A DNA stretch of 64,000 nucleotides from Neodontobutis hainanensis (Eukaryota; Chordata; Actinopteri; Gobiiformes; Odontobutidae). The stretch's first letter is position 1, and each line of letters begins with the position of its first letter. Under the pieces are notes generated by a model. It ran no database searches and was not told the origin of the DNA. It worked only from the letters and a program-made list of their open reading frames with translations. A program made the translations under genes and the position numbers. The stretch lies in assembly GCA_024349245.1 (NCBI GenBank), contig JALDNG010000078.1:124001-188000 (forward strand), given 5' to 3'. Positions 50,001 to 63,839 of the stretch are shown one piece after another.

Positions 50001-53000
50001 CTCTTTGTGTCAGACAGACGTTCTTCCTGGAGAATAATGTCTTTGTAAGCAAGAAGTTACAAAGGCCAAAAGGTCAAAGGTGGAAAGTTAAGCTTTGTTT
50101 GCAGTTAAACACTTTGCATTCTGATTCCAGCCTTGATCTTCTAAATAAAATACTGTATATCAAAATTGAAAGGTTTATAGAAATCACTGGCCCCTTTTCA
50201 TTATGGGATATTTCTGTATCTATTCTATTTGTTTTAGTTTTATTCATAGCAGTAAATGCACAGAAACAAGAATTCCGTGTGTTATGTGTTACATTCGTAT
50301 TTATTTGAGCAAATTACCCATGCACTTTTTAGTTTTGATTTTCCATAATGCCTTTTCTTCACATTATGCCGTTATTGCCTGTGTAAGAAGCTTGTGTGGC
50401 TTGTACATTTGTCACACTAGAAGAACGTCAGCTTTTTTTTAACAAAATGATCGGATGCAGCAAAAAAACAGGTGAGTGGCTCAACTTTTTCTGTGTCACA
50501 AATATGGAGCATAAATGAGTCACAAGGCTGACTGAGGTGTTAGTCTGATAAATTGTCACTAGTTTCATGGAAAGGGGCATAACAGGGGCTACTGTTGCAC
50601 AACATTTCAATGTTCAAGAGGACTAAATGTTCATAAACCTTCTCTTATTATATTTGCATAATAACTTTTTGTACCGTTTGTCCAGCTAAAACATACAGTC
50701 GTTCTACAGTATGTACGTCATATTTAGAAGGAGATGGCAGGTTACTGTCTAAGAAGAGCTAGACTTTCAGTAAAAAAAAAAAAAAGGCAGCTAATCAAAT
50801 AAATTGCCTCTTAATGACTCCATATATCTATTCTGAAAATGGCACTCTTCAAGTTCACTTTGTTTTATTTATAGTAAACACTACTGTTCCTTTTGCCTTC
50901 TTCAATAACCAAAGCATAAAAGTAACCCGACTTTTCTGACTGAATACCTGAAGTTAATCACACAGTTTTTTAAAAGCAGTAATAATGTATGATTGACAGC
51001 ATTTATTAAGGATGTCTCCGTAGACTAGACGGTCCATTTAGGACACTGACTCCCTTCCTGGAAGCAATTTGCTCTTGCATTGTTGCTCGTTGTAGTCCAT
51101 TCATTATCATTACAAATACAACTCAGGGAAAGTAAGACAACAACTCACACTGGAAGGCTGAAATATTGCCTTTTTGACAGGTTGCAATAGAGAAAGATAA
51201 ACCTGTCGGGATGAGTGAATCATTTGTTTCTCCTGACATCTGTTATGGGATTTGGGAGACTAGTGTTGTTGGTCATAGCCCTGGGAATAGTTACAGAGAG
51301 CCAATGGGGTGACATACTTGGGATTAGAGCTATCCTCGCCAGATTGAGAGTGGGAGATAAAGAAAACGGTCTCTCCGGGGAAAGGCTGGTGATACCAAGT
51401 TGCATCAGTATATCCTGATGAAATATCTTGAAGTCCCAAGTTTAAGATTAGGGCCAAACTTGTTCTCATTTGGACCCGTTTTGAAAAGCAGGAGCAGCTG
51501 TAGCTATCTTTCTGTAATTGGTTTAAAAACCAATCTGTTTGTGCCATTACGTCTATTGGGAACACAAAACACAAAACCTAAAGCTTGCATTTATCCATAG
51601 ATCTTTTAATCCCACACTTTAGTTGTTTTTCCTCTTCTTGAACTAAAACCAAACCCCATTGTTTTTCACTTGTCACATCCAGGAATGTTAATACTTTCAT
51701 GATTTTGCCGGAGCAGATGGAAAACCTTAATAGGAAAAAAAGAAAAAACGATTTAATACTCTCTATTTTCCCTCACTGTGGAGAACATAGCAGGGATGTG
51801 GCATTCATCTGAAAAAAGTTTTGATATGACAAGAATCAAATTATGCACAGATGCACTCGGCAATCTGTTTGCTTTCTGAGGACCCTCTAAACTGGAAATA
51901 CATATGTATTTCCATCAGCAGTGCACATGGGCTGCATATTCTATTTTTATCTGCTATTGCTGTACTGTAATTGTGGTGGTTCCTTCAAAAACAATACAGT
52001 GGGAATAATTACAGCAGAAATCCAATTGACAGAAGCGATCTTATCAAATGGGAATAGTTAGAGCCGTCAACTTGGCGTGTATAGATGCCGTGTTCTCAGA
52101 ATTGAAGAAAGCAATCCACTTAACATGGAAATTGGCCTTTCATCTTCAAGGAACTTAAGAGGCAACCAATCAGCAATAAAAAAGACAGTTCAACCACGGG
52201 AACGACTTTAGGATTCTGTATTCTGTGAACTCCCTGTGCTGTACGGTAACTTTTGACTTTTAAAAACAGAAATACTACAAGCTGTTTTTAAATCAAACAA
52301 ATGATGACTGTCAGCATTACATTTTGCTGGATTAACTTAAAACCCAAAGATGTTCATAAAGGAGCCTTTGCACATGATCAAATAGAATGTCTTGTTAATG
52401 GTGTGATGGACATATTCCCAGAAGAACTATAAGATGCCTTTCATTTACACCAGGACAATGTTGCGACAAAAACCCGCTTTTGAATCCATCCGAGTCGGAA
52501 CAACAACGGCAATATACTGTTCAGATTAATATATTGTGAGTATTAGCTGCATAGGGCTTTAGGCTTGATCAGCACTATAACACCAGCTCTATATTGTTGC
52601 TATGTTTTTGAGGGGAACGCCACATTTAATCCTTGTGCGGGGTTTACAGTGCCCCTACTGGTCTGACAGACATACTACAGTGTTCTCAACAGCTGAGTGT
52701 ATCTTTGTGAAAACAATAAAAGACATCAGAGGAGCATACAACTCCTACACCGAGCCAAAAAATAAAAATGGGACTTTAGACAAGACTTAAAGGTTTCAAC
52801 TGTGGGAGCTCTTTTCTTTGGTTTAAAGTCTCGTCTTGTGAACCACGAGCTGGAGCTGAACAGTAAATATTTTCTGTCTTGCAGTTCCTGGTTAAACTGA
52901 AGAAAAGACAAGGACAGTCTAGAGGGAAGGTAACAATATTTATAGTCTCTGTCAAATGTACAGTAAAAACACCTTTGAGCAGGAACTTAACACCCTACAA

Positions 53001-55099
53001 AATCTCTTGCAGCATATTGTCCACTTTTTGGGTGTTTTCAGTTCTTTTTTTTGTTCAAAAAAGGCCATCAATGCTTGTTTCTGTGACATATGTGGAGAAT
53101 AAGGTCCAACAGGTCTGAGGGGAGCTTTTCTTTCTGTGTGTTATAAAGTATTTCCTCTACTGGGGGATGGCTGGTGAAATATGAAAACCTCAGCACCACG
53201 TTTCGACTCAGCGACCAGTCAATTGACCTCAAAGGCCACTTAAGATCTAAGAGCGTAATATTTCATCTGATTGAATTTGCATTAAAGCTCCACTTTTCTG
53301 CCCTGCTCTTCATTTATTTGAAGCAAACCAGCAGAACGGGATCTGGACTTTGTCTTGTGTTTGTCTCTTCAAATTAACGCAGACTTCCAGAACTTTACCC
53401 AAAGGTCAGTTTGTGGTTTTAAGATTGGAGGATAAGACCAAAAGTGGGGTGCAGTAAGGTGCACTTTAAATCCCCAAATAATGGCTTTAGTCTTAATAGT
53501 CTCAGATTTAGTCCTGCGTTAAGTTTTAGGTTTAGAACTATAGTGTATAGTGTGTATTTCATTTCTGGCTGCATAAATTCAGTTTGAGGTTTAGTCCTGT
53601 TTTAGTGCAGAAGTACTGTAGGTCTACCCCAGGTTTCCGTCCTTTGGATTTAATCATATGTTTGGTCATGGTTATGCTTAGGTTTAGGGCTTAATTGTGA
53701 ATTTACTTATATGTTTAAACCTAATATGCTGTTATGGATTAAAGCTGGACAATGTCTCTTCCATCAAGTTAGACAACACCTAATAAGGATCACAATCAGT
53801 GGCATCTTGAAGCAGGTTAGCAACGTGTTCAGTAAACCCTGGTTTTCCCTGTGGAGTTCTGACTGACAGCTCGAGCGGACACGAAACACCCAACAAGTTG
53901 CAGAAATGTTAACATGAAAATACATAAAATTCATGGTAAAAAAAAAAACAGCACTAGAAGTTACAATTTAGTCTTTTATGATTCCAAACCCCCTCTTATC
54001 CAGCTTCGTGGTACAGGACCCTTGTCTGGGTTTTATCCTCATTTAGTTTCTTGAAGTTTAACTTAGTTTAGTCCTAGTTAAGTTAGTTTAATCCTGGTTT
54101 AATCCACATTTAAACTCTAGGTCTAATAAATCCTGGGTTTGATAATTGTTTCAAAATAAAAGCCTCTAACTGGTAGGAAGTGTTAAAATTCTCCATAAGT
54201 GTTGTGGCCTCACAGGAGACATTGTAAACACAATTTAATACTTTAATAATTTCCCCAGCTCTAGCCTCTGCCTATTTTGAATAAGCTGTATACATTTGTT
54301 GCAGCCTCCCACTCTTTCATTTGAATGTCTTTTACAGCTGGTGAGTGTGATTGCATGAAAATATCAAGAGGTGGATTGCATTTAAACGTTAGTGGCAGAA
54401 GAAACCCCAGACGGTAACTGGAGTATGGCAACTTAAAAGGCCAACAATTGTTTCTTTGGTGGGCGTTGCTTGTCTGAAAAAAAAACACTTTAAATCCTAG
54501 TGAAGTGAAATACAACGGGAAGCACAAGAAATGCATAGTTTATCCTTTTACACGAGACATCTGAGCGCCTATTGGCTAAAACTAAATCTAATTAGGTTCA
54601 GCGTAAAAACACATTATTGCCTCATTACTGTTAATTGACCTCATGGAGACCTGTTACTGGAAGAAGATGCCAGTGTAGAGACACAAACATCAAGAGCTCA
54701 AGACGACCGTGAAGGGGAAGCGTGTTAATAAAATACAAGATAAACAGAACAGTCTTACTCTTTTGTAAGCATTATTTTCTTTGACATTAAAAAAAAAAAA
54801 CAGGAAAATAATAGTCATGTAGATGGCTTCTAAGGACCTCACATTTTAAACCTATTTGTTTGGTAACATTTTTTTCAGAACCACTTTTATCCCATTCTCT
54901 AAAACCTATCCAGGGCTAGAAAAGATGTTAACTACAGTCTATTTTTTATCAGCTTCTGTGAGATGGGTACAAACCCTAATCTCCCATAAATAGAATTCTC
55001 GCTCTTTTCTTTTTGAACCGAAGCCGTCAAGGATGTGATGGAGCAGTTCTAAATACAGTAAGATTACAGTGGGGTGTCCTGAAATCAAACGGGAAGCAC
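50001..55099. other. Non-coding sequence
   Basis: A 105-codon ORF at 49991-50308 and others have no domain. The stretches 52000-52230 and 53160-53360 (with TCAATTGACCTCAAAGGCC) look more complex than their flanks. Degenerate TTTAGTCCTG-type words recur at 53500-53700 and 54040-54140, a decayed simple repeat. No gene is supported. Confidence 0.45.
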
Positions 55100-55640
55100 T
55101 AGCAGGAGCCGCTAATTTCCCCCCTTTACTTCAGAAGTGTGTAGCCTCAGGCGTGCCTTTGAATCCCGCTCTCTTTCCTGTGAAAGATGAACCAGGGGAT
55201 TTCAGTAAGGTGAAGCGTTGATCACTGACAGATATATTTAGATTATTGTTATCTGTGCTCCTATCTTTCGGGTCAAACGATGGCTATGACTCAGTTCAAG
55301 TCCGGGTCGCGAGCAAGACTGCACAAGACAACACTCATTTGGCAAATAAAGCATGTTGACGGCAGAATACAGGGAGAGATTTCATGAAAAGGTATCGGCT
55401 CATAAAAGCAAACAGGGAGGAATCCCCTAAAACATCTCACATCAATAGGCGTCCATAGCTTTAGGCTTACTCCCATCTTGCCTCATTAAATTCTCATACA
55501 GCGCTCATCAAAACACATCTTTCATCTAGACAGTGAGTCGGTGCAGCGCCGAGCCCAGACTGCACCACCAGCGATAAGACCTCACTCCATTGGCTGCATG
55601 CTGCGGACGGATGCTCGCTGCTACAGTAACTCTGTGGGAT
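55100..55640. promoter_or_regulatory. Candidate regulatory block
   Basis: It contains GATTATTGTTATC at about 55242-55254 (SOX-like). A CG-rich core at about 55535-55620 holds GTGCAGCGCCGAGCCC, and CATTGGCTG lies just after it, an inverted CCAAT box. No exon is evident. Confidence 0.3.
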
Positions 55641-57219
55641 AAGCACTTTGTTTTTGTTTTCTGCTCACAAACAAAATGGATCCTTCAAGATGTATAGGAT
55701 CTTTGAAGTTAATCTTTTGGCAACAGCTGGTACCGATGTGAAAAGTCCACTAAACTATTGGCTGAGTATGCAGAAGTTGAAAAATATACACATCAGCCTG
55801 GGAGAACTGATCCACAAACAGTGTTTTTGCTTTGAGAAAAAGTTGTTTCCTACGGTAAAAGAGTTCATCCAAGATATGTCTCTGGATAAAAGCACAATGC
55901 TTACTTTAAAACTGTAAGCGCTGCTGCATCTTGTTCTTGTTTGTACTGGAGGAAACAACCAGTAGTGTATTATGTTCTTTTTGTCAGCAGGTCTGTGTTC
56001 TTTTAGTGTCAAATGTTTGAGCTCATTTGTGGTACGTCATTTCCTGGGTTAAAGAGACACTGACAGTCTTTTAAGCAACGTGTTCCTGTCTCCTACCTTG
56101 AGGCAAAATAGATTATTGTTTGTCACTGGCCCATTGCTTTGGAGTTACTGCCTCCATTTTGGATGCAAAAGTTGAAGTTTTGTCTTCATTGTCAGAAAGT
56201 AGGTTGGGGAGGTGAATGACACTTAAATCCCAGGACCTTTCCATCAGAGACCCTGGTTCCCTTAGTAATGTGTAATGGGAAATATGTAAAGTACATTATA
56301 CCCCAGATTAGGACCAAGAGAGGCATTTCATAAACCCGGCTCACTGCACTTTACATTACATTTACTAAAGCTAACAATGTGAGGCCTAACGGTTGTATTT
56401 AAGCTTTTTTTATTTATGTGACTGGGCTTTTATTGATGTACTGTCTTTAATGTATATATGTTTTTACGCTCTTAGTGTGAAAGAAATTCAATAAAGATTT
56501 ATTCATCCAGTCGATGTGGTTAACTTTGGGCAGTTAGAGGAAGGATGAAGTTAAGGTTGGAAAAGTTCAGTATAAACATATGAGTTCAACAAGTATGAAT
56601 TTTGTAATAACATGTTGTTAATAGATACAATACAAACTTCAAACTGCATTAATTCTCCCGATTTTTGGCATCAGCATGTTTTAGTAAAGGCATTATAGAT
56701 TGTTATACTTTTCGAGTGTTGAAAGAAATGGAGCATTGACGCGCATTCAGTTGTAAAGTCTAAGTGAAACAACAATAATCCACTTCTTAAGTTGGTTTCT
56801 GGGCCACATATCATTGCATTTTGCTGCAGTGGATCCTGTTGGCGCTGGATCAATTAGTAGCCTGCAGAGGCACAATGGAATAATATGTGATAAAACCAAG
56901 TGTCAGATAATTTTTCACTTAGGGCACTAGCATTTTGAAACCATACTTGCTGCAAAATGGTCATGTTATTCCAAGAAAAAGGAAACACAGATACTTCAGG
57001 TCTACTATAGCTTTATGATAGTGTTTAATCACAATTTTGCCAAAACAAATTCAACACACTCAGGCTAATCTTTAGGCAAACCCAGTAAATAAACTAAAAA
57101 GTCTTGCCTCTATCCTCCGACATGAATGTCAGTCAGACCCAGGTGCTTTGAAGTAGTTTTTCCCCAAACACTACACCATTTGATGTTTTTGCTGCTGGAG
57201 TTACACTTGCCTTTCATTT
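55641..57219. other. Non-coding sequence
   Basis: An 89-codon ORF at 55648-55917 has no recognised domain. The rest is AT-rich. Confidence 0.45.
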
Positions 57220-57700
57220 GCTAGAGTCCATTAAAGTGTTAGAAAAGCTTGAATGAGCAGTCAGCTGCCCGTCCCAACAACTCAAAGGCACTTTCAGCGT
57301 TAGAACATGACAGGCCGGTACAACCACACCCGGCTCGGATTCTGCCTGGACAAGTCTTTGTGCTTTGTGTCGTGTGTTTGATGTTATGATAGTCATTATC
57401 GTATGATGGGCTCTATCTGGAACATAGCAGCTTTGGCTCATCAAGTGTCAGCACGCCTCAGCTTTATCTAAGACAAGTCTTGATGTTAGAAGATTGTGTG
57501 ACCAATGTGTTCCAATCTGGGGATTTACTGACGTCTGGAAGACAGCAGTGTTGCCATGTTGACACAGAGGTTTGCCATAGACTGAAGGGCTACAGCACCT
57601 ATGTCGCTATAAAGTGTTTCGGGTCAGACCCTGTGGTTTTCTTGACAGGCAGAAGAAAGTTTGGGGTAATGGTTGAGACGTGAAATCCAGGACCCTTCAA
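57220..57700. promoter_or_regulatory. Candidate regulatory or decayed exon block
   Basis: Balanced composition, with a 67-codon plus-strand ORF at 57480-57683 and a 76-codon minus-strand ORF at 57214-57444. Neither has a recognisable domain or clear splice borders. Repeat families are not recognised. Confidence 0.2.
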
Positions 57701-60667
57701 TGTTGTCTGTCATGTGTTCTTTTACCATAGGTAGTTAAGTACAAGCATTAGGAGCATTTTGGTCAGGAGCTGAAAAATGCAATGCAATATAGTTAGTTAG
57801 TACAGCTGCTACCCCCTTGTGAGTTGATATCCGAGTGCCAAAATGATTAACTCACATCACATACTCTCTGTTTGTACTGCTTCATTTACTCATAAAAAGA
57901 CAGGTGCCTTGAGCGCTAACAGCTGTTTATTCTGGACTTTGTCCCTAAAGAGGGACACAGGCAGTAATGATGGATAACATTAAAAGCTGAATCTGCTAAA
58001 TAGCTGTAGCACTTAGCAGACCAGCATGAAACACAGTGAGTCAATGTGTGGTTTTGTCTTTCCACTGACATGTTGCTTACCAGACTGACTGAATCCATTC
58101 CTGTACTGTTGGGAGTCCATACAAAAACTGTTACTCCCATCTCCTTTAGTGCTTGTAGCAGGTAAACGTTAGGTTAACAAACAAGCTTTGTCCACTTGTT
58201 TAGAGTCACAGTACTGCATTTCCTTTGCACCATCAGCAAAGAACATTAAAAATTGGGATGTAAACTGTAAAATACAGGCAGAGATTGAATACTGGGCACA
58301 TAGACCACCATATTGTTGTATTCTGTGTGAGTATTACTTTTATTTTAGCCCAAATCCTCCATATTATGGTTGTAGTCAGTTCTTGAAAAGGTAACATTTA
58401 GTTAAGTTCAAAAGAAGAAATTAATTATTAATTGTCATTTTCTGCAACCCAAAGCAATAAGCCAGTTCCTTCAAACACCCAAACAAACCTAAACCAACAC
58501 AAAAACTTAGGGCCATAGGTGACCAGTAAACTGGCACATAAAGATAGATTTATTTAGATCTTATTTATTAAAAACACATTTTCTTAGAGTAAAAGCCCAC
58601 TTTTAAATGTGCAGCTGAAATAAAACTATATTTTTTATTTTTATACCATTATTATTCCAAGTATTGTTATAGTATTGTATAGTCTATGTTCAATTATTTA
58701 CTTTCTAAGCACATCTCTTGCAAAGTGCCTCTTCAGTTCTGGTGTAGTGCATGATGGTCCACTGACTGAACATGGTTGTATTACCTTTGGGTCATAGCCT
58801 TGAGATTGAGAACAGCTTTGTGCGACATTGGTGTGGGCACAAAAAGAATGCCACGTATTGCTGCACAGAACCCAAACTACACTTTAAAGTTCACAGTTTA
58901 TATGTGCAGGGGTCTCCTGTGTATCCAGTCAGTTATTTTTCTTTTTGTTGTATTTTTTCTTTGTGAATTGCAACACCTCTGACTCCTAAAGGACTACGTG
59001 ATTCCAAGTAAACCTCTAATGCTAGATGTATTTCTGTTTTTCTACTTTTCAGCTTTTGCACAATGCATGTAAGTGGTTCAGTTCAACTTGAATCTTTTTA
59101 TGACAGCCTTATACCAAGACCTGGGCCTGAATTTTGTGCCCCTTGAATGTTTTAATTTCAGTTTTCTCAAGTCCTGGCGGCAGGCAGTTGTTATAGGTGA
59201 CTAGCACTCCCTCTGAGAGGTGAGGGACTGTCATCAAACACATGTAAGGCCATGCTTCATGTGACGGGATTGGAAAACAAGACTGCACCGGTTCACGGCA
59301 GAGGTGTGAGACTCTGAGATTTACACCACTTGATTGTTTACTACGAACACTGGCCTGCACAAGAAAATCTTTCTTGCTCATGTGAAGTTTTTTTTTAATT
59401 TTTATTAAAATATGAAAAAGTTTTGTATATAATTGATTTGCCACTAACTTCTAACGGCTCAGAAATGCACAGCTGCAGTCTTTGTATTTTCTAGCATGTA
59501 TTCAATGTCCTCAATCTGAAGATATGTGAGGCGCAGCTGGTGTGTTATTGACATATGCTTGAGTATCCTCCTACTCCACAGCGGCAGTTCTGTGAAAAAC
59601 AATGCGGCTCAGTGTTTAGTGTGTTTGAATGGAACAACATATGCTTCATTTTTACAGTGGCCTGATAATACACATCTAGACTGATATTCCAATATCAATT
59701 GGTATAACATCATCACATTAGTTGCACTGATACAAGAGGACACTGCTGGGTTGATTACTATGTTTGTTAATGTTTGGAAGTCACAGTTTGAAATGTCATT
59801 CCTTAAATATGTTTGTGTTGTCTCTTATGTGTTTGAATTGAAATATTTATTTTATTTATTTATTTATAAGTAGCTTTTTATTTGGTTACAGTATTTTGCA
59901 CCATATTTTAACTTCTGATTGGCCAGTTTTGTGTTTTTGAGCATTTAAGTATTTCAGTTTAAAAGACTGTGTTGCTTTTACATTAATATACACTACACCT
60001 GTACCTATTAGAGCCGACTCCATGCACAGCAGCAATTAACTGTTTACATAGCACTAACATATAATCATATTTAATAGGTGTGGAACATAGCACTATCATT
60101 ATTTAAACAGCCATTACCATTACCTGGCACAGTATAGGTGTGACTTCTGAGTATAGGAAATCTCCTGTACTAGAGCTTTATTTATAGTCATTTGTTTTGG
60201 CCTGAAGTGAAGGTGCCATTAACACTGTCTTCACACCTAACATCACAGTTACCTTCTCTACAGAAATGTTTGTATACTGAAGGCCAATTAGACCAAATTG
60301 TTCATTTATTAACCTTTTTTAAATGCGGTGGGCTGTTTCTGCACTTACTCTGCTGCATATTGCTGGCTTTTAAGTCTTTTCTTCATCTTTTTTCCTATTT
60401 CTGACACAAGCGATGCCACCCTTGGTATCTGAGCTAAACCTTGCTTTGTACCCACAGACCATCTCTCTTTTTATCATTGTGGGAGAGTCTGACGTCTCTG
60501 CATGGACGCAGCCCGGCACTCGAGCTGCTGATTGCTTATTTAAAATGAGAAAGAGCTAGAGTTTTAAAAAGATTTGACGGCTTTTAGTGATCTAGTTGGC
60601 TTTTCTTCAAAGAAGAGTCAAGTCTTTTGTGTCAGTAATCATAATACTGTTTCTGCTGCTATAGACA
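57701..60667. other. AT-rich non-coding sequence
   Basis: A (TTTA)n run lies at 59846-59867. A 111-codon minus-strand ORF at 59109-59444 is featureless. No gene is recognised. Confidence 0.5.
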
Positions 60668-60886
60668 ACATTTACATTTACATTTATTCATTTGGCAGAC
60701 GCTTTTATCCAAAGCGACTTACATTGTTTGACAGTAATTACCAGTGTTACAATCACTGGAGGCAAGGTGGGTTAAGTGTCTTGCCCAAGGACACAATGAC
60801 AGTATGAACTGTGGGGAGAGTGGGAATCGAACCAACTACCTTCGGGTTGAAAGACGACTGCTCACCCACTGAGATACTGCCGCCCC
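60668..60886 (-). mobile_element. tRNA-derived SINE, full-length-like
   Basis: Read on the minus strand it starts GGGGCGGCAGTATCTCAGTG, where TATCTCAGTGGG matches the RNA polymerase III A box in 11 of 12 positions. GGTTCGATTCC (60833-60823) is a perfect B box. A body with CCTTGGGCAAGACACTTAAC follows, then a LINE-like tail GTCGCTTTGGATAAAAGCGT and a short (TAAATG)n terminus at 60668-60690. Both promoter boxes look intact. No convincing target-site duplication is found. The tail is shared by many fish SINEs and presumably recruits a partner LINE. Confidence 0.88.
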
Positions 60887-61950
60887 TACATAAGGTAGAA
60901 TACATATGTTATTTTGATCTTTATGGGCTGTCTTGGTGCATTCACAGCGATGTTTTTGCGTAGACATCAGAAGCATAAATACAAGGCTGCTTTCAATTGT
61001 GTTAAAGAAAAAGTGCACCAAACAAAAGCGTTATATTGACATATTGTTCTACTATTTCTTAATGACGTCTTAATTAAAATAAGCTGTGAACATCTGCTGT
61101 ATGTCATATGTAATTCGTGTAGCATTTGTTGCAAAGTGAACTAGTTTTTGATGCCCTGATAAGCCAGCAGAGTTTGGCAGGCGTAAATACTAATAGATGC
61201 TGTTGCTTTCAATAACAAGACTTCATTTCACAGTGCACTGGCCATCAACAAAGACTGATCTGCCATTACTGCACCTTTGTGACGCTGAACACACAACATT
61301 GTGCTGCTGCCTGACAAACAAGTCACTGCTGGTTTAGATCAAGAAAAAACAATAAGTCGCCAGGTAAGTCATGTTTTTCTAAAACCAAAATAAGAATTAT
61401 GATTTTTGTTACTGGTGCCTGTTGTGTGGCAGCCTCTACAACAGCTACGGCTTGCTGTTTTGTGTTTTACAAGTTTTACAAGTTGTGTTACAGAATGTGC
61501 TTATTTACTACATTTTCAAGAGGTGAGGGACAAAAATGCTGATAAACATGCCCTAACTTTTGACTATTGTGTACGAAGAGGAGAAATCGCTGGAGTAGAA
61601 GAGCATTTTGAATTAATCATATGCATGAACTATGAGCGCTGTCATAGTACTGGACACAGTGCACAGTCTTGTGGATTATCACTAGCTTGCTAAGAGTGAA
61701 GTGTTTTCAAAGAAGTTAATTTTGTCACTGTGTTTTGTCACTGCGTTATCATCTTGTTTCATGGTCATCTCTCTAATTTGCATACATGCACCAATTCCCC
61801 CCATGCCAAAAACTCCACAGATTTTCCTTTTTTTTCCACCAATCAGCTTTTTCCATGGCTCTTTTTTTCCTCATGTCTCTACAAAATCCATTTTATAATC
61901 TCAAGCCTCTTTGTTATGTTAAGTTTATGTGCTTCTTAATAGTTAATGGA
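60887..61950. other. AT-rich non-coding sequence
   Basis: A 95-codon ORF at 61406-61693 has no domain. The last 12 bases (61939-61950, ATAGTTAATGGA) are the left target-site copy of the LINE derivative. Confidence 0.5.
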
Positions 61951-62441
61951 CCAGTTTCCTAAAGCCCTCCTTGAACCACCTTAGTGCTGTGGTAAAGAGG
62001 TTTGAGTTATGCTATATGGCCCTGGTAGGGTCTCCCAAGGCAAACAGGTTCTAGATGACGTGTCAGACTAAGAGCGGTTCAAATCCCTCTTATGATGAGG
62101 ACTATATCAAGGATTGTGACGTTGCCCAGGGCCTAACACTGGAGCCAAGTACAAAATTGGGGCGAGTGCCTGGTGGCTGGGTCTTACTTTATGGGAGCCT
62201 GGTCGGGGTCTTCCCAAAGGTGTGCCCTGATCTACGTCCCTACTCTCACAAGATTCTGGATACAGGCAGCTGTAATGAGTCTCCTCTACGGGGTGTCGCG
62301 GCACCTCCTTAGAGAGGAGGAGCTCGGTCACTAAGGAGGAGCTCAGAGTAGAGCCGCTGCTCCTCCACATCAAGAAGAGCCAGCTATGGTGCCCCCCAAC
62401 CCGCCCGGATAAGCAGAAGTAGAAGAAGGATGAATGGATGG
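61951..62441 (+). mobile_element. Internally deleted RTE-like LINE derivative
   Basis: The insertion is flanked by perfect 12-bp duplications ATAGTTAATGGA (61939-61950 and 62442-62453). The 5' portion has CCACCTTAGTGCTGTGGTAA, CAAACAGGTTCTAGATGACG, GTGTCAGACTAAGAGCGGTT and GTGCCTGGTGGCTGGG, phrases from the leader of a common fish LINE. The 3' portion has GAGGAGCTCGGTCACTAAGG, GCTCAGAGTAGAGCCGCTGC and TCCTCCACATCAAGAAGAGC, then CCGGATAAGCAGAAG and a GGATGAATGGATGG tail. The endonuclease and reverse transcriptase are entirely missing. It therefore moved as a short non-autonomous copy, or lost its middle afterwards. The RTE-clade assignment is from memory of the phrases. Confidence 0.85.
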
Positions 62442-62453
62442 ATAGTTAATGGA

Positions 62454-62597
62454 AGGTTAGTGGCTTGATTCCTGCTCTCCCCACAGTTCATACTGTTGTT
62501 GTGTCCTTGGGCAAGACACTTAACCCACCTTACCTCTAGTGGTGTTCCAGCTGTAACACTGGTTAATTGAAGTTTAATGTGTAAATGTAAAATATAT
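62454..62597 (+). mobile_element. SINE fragment, second copy
   Basis: From AGGTTAGTGGCTTGATTCCT through CTCTCCCCACAGTTCATACT, CCTTGGGCAAGACACTTAAC and AACACTGG it matches the SINE at 60668-60886 in opposite orientation. The B box is decayed (GGCTTGATTCC), and the A-box half and the distal 3' tail are missing. It abuts the right duplication of the LINE derivative. Confidence 0.8.
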
Positions 62598-63839
62598 TAT
62601 GGAAACACAACTATTTATTAGAATGCTTCCCATCTGATGCAGCTGACCCCATCTTAGCTTGGTGCATGTGGACTCATTGATTAGATTTTAAGTGCCAAAG
62701 GTTAATTCCCATATAGGTGTGTGTGTCCAGTGCTTTTCTTTTAACAGTAAAGATGATAGTTTGATGTTTACTTCCCTGCTGATGTGTATCCTTTTTGTCT
62801 TGATTCACAGATACCTGGTGTCGTCTGCATCTTAAAATGGCTGACACCCGACCTTTAATTGTGCACTAACTGTGAACCCTCTCCAGATTAAAGCATCCTT
62901 AAATAAAATAAAAAAACAGCTTAATGTTGTCCTTAATGAATATTCTTGAAGATCTGCAGCATTTTTTAAATTAATTTGAGGTTTGCTTTTTTAGAAGTCT
63001 GTCATAACTTAGATTGTCTTTCAGTAAAAAACAAAGGCTTTTAGCTCCCGCTCACGTACTCCGAGCACAACAGAGGTGCCTCTAACTGTCTGTAATGTTC
63101 AGAACATGAGAGAGCCAAGGGTATGTTATATTAAGTTGGGCCTCCTCTCAGACGCTGAATGGAAGTTGTCAATGCCTGATACAGTCACATGTTGTAAGTG
63201 CAGTCACTGCTTCATGGAGTTGATGTAATAGCTTTTTGAGTCCCAACAGACCATTACAGTGCAGAGACCTCTTTCTGAAGCAAGGCACTAAGTGGAATAC
63301 AGATCACTCTGTAATTTCTTCAAGTACTCCTCTAATGTTCATCAAGCTCAGTAACCACTGACACTTAGAGATGAAATATGACAGAGTGCAATGATAAAGT
63401 CCAATTAAAAACAAATTTAATGGTTCATCCCAGAAATGCAGAAGAAATTATATTTTGTAATTATGCAGTGAAGTGATGTACAAAAAAGGCTTCTCATGCC
63501 TTCAAATTGTTTTTCTGACTGTCATCATAAATATTGTCATTACAACTACTTTAAATGCCTCGATGAGCTGTGAAAGTAATATTCACCACAGTGAGGTAAC
63601 ACATGGATGCGTAAAAATCAATCAATAAATTGCAATAATGTCTATGGAGCATAAAATCATGCATGCAAAATGTAGCATCAATGGGAGATCTTTTTCAAAT
63701 TTGTCCAGGGCATTTTTAGGGGCCTGTGCCACATCTAGCTCTCAACCCGCCCCTGGCCGGCCTCAGGAGGCTTGTGTAAGAGGCTAGCAATTAGTGTATA
63801 TTATGTTCATTGTACAGTACGTAGCACAACTGCAGTACT
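62598..63839. other. Non-coding sequence
   Basis: AT-rich, no gene. The stretch 63695-63770 contains GC-rich phrases (CAACCCGCCCCTGGCCGGCC) that may belong to the hAT relic to the right. Confidence 0.45.

Noticed and set aside
62055..62373. ORFs of 85-88 codons on both strands
   Set aside because: Both lie inside the LINE derivative's non-coding leader and 3' end.
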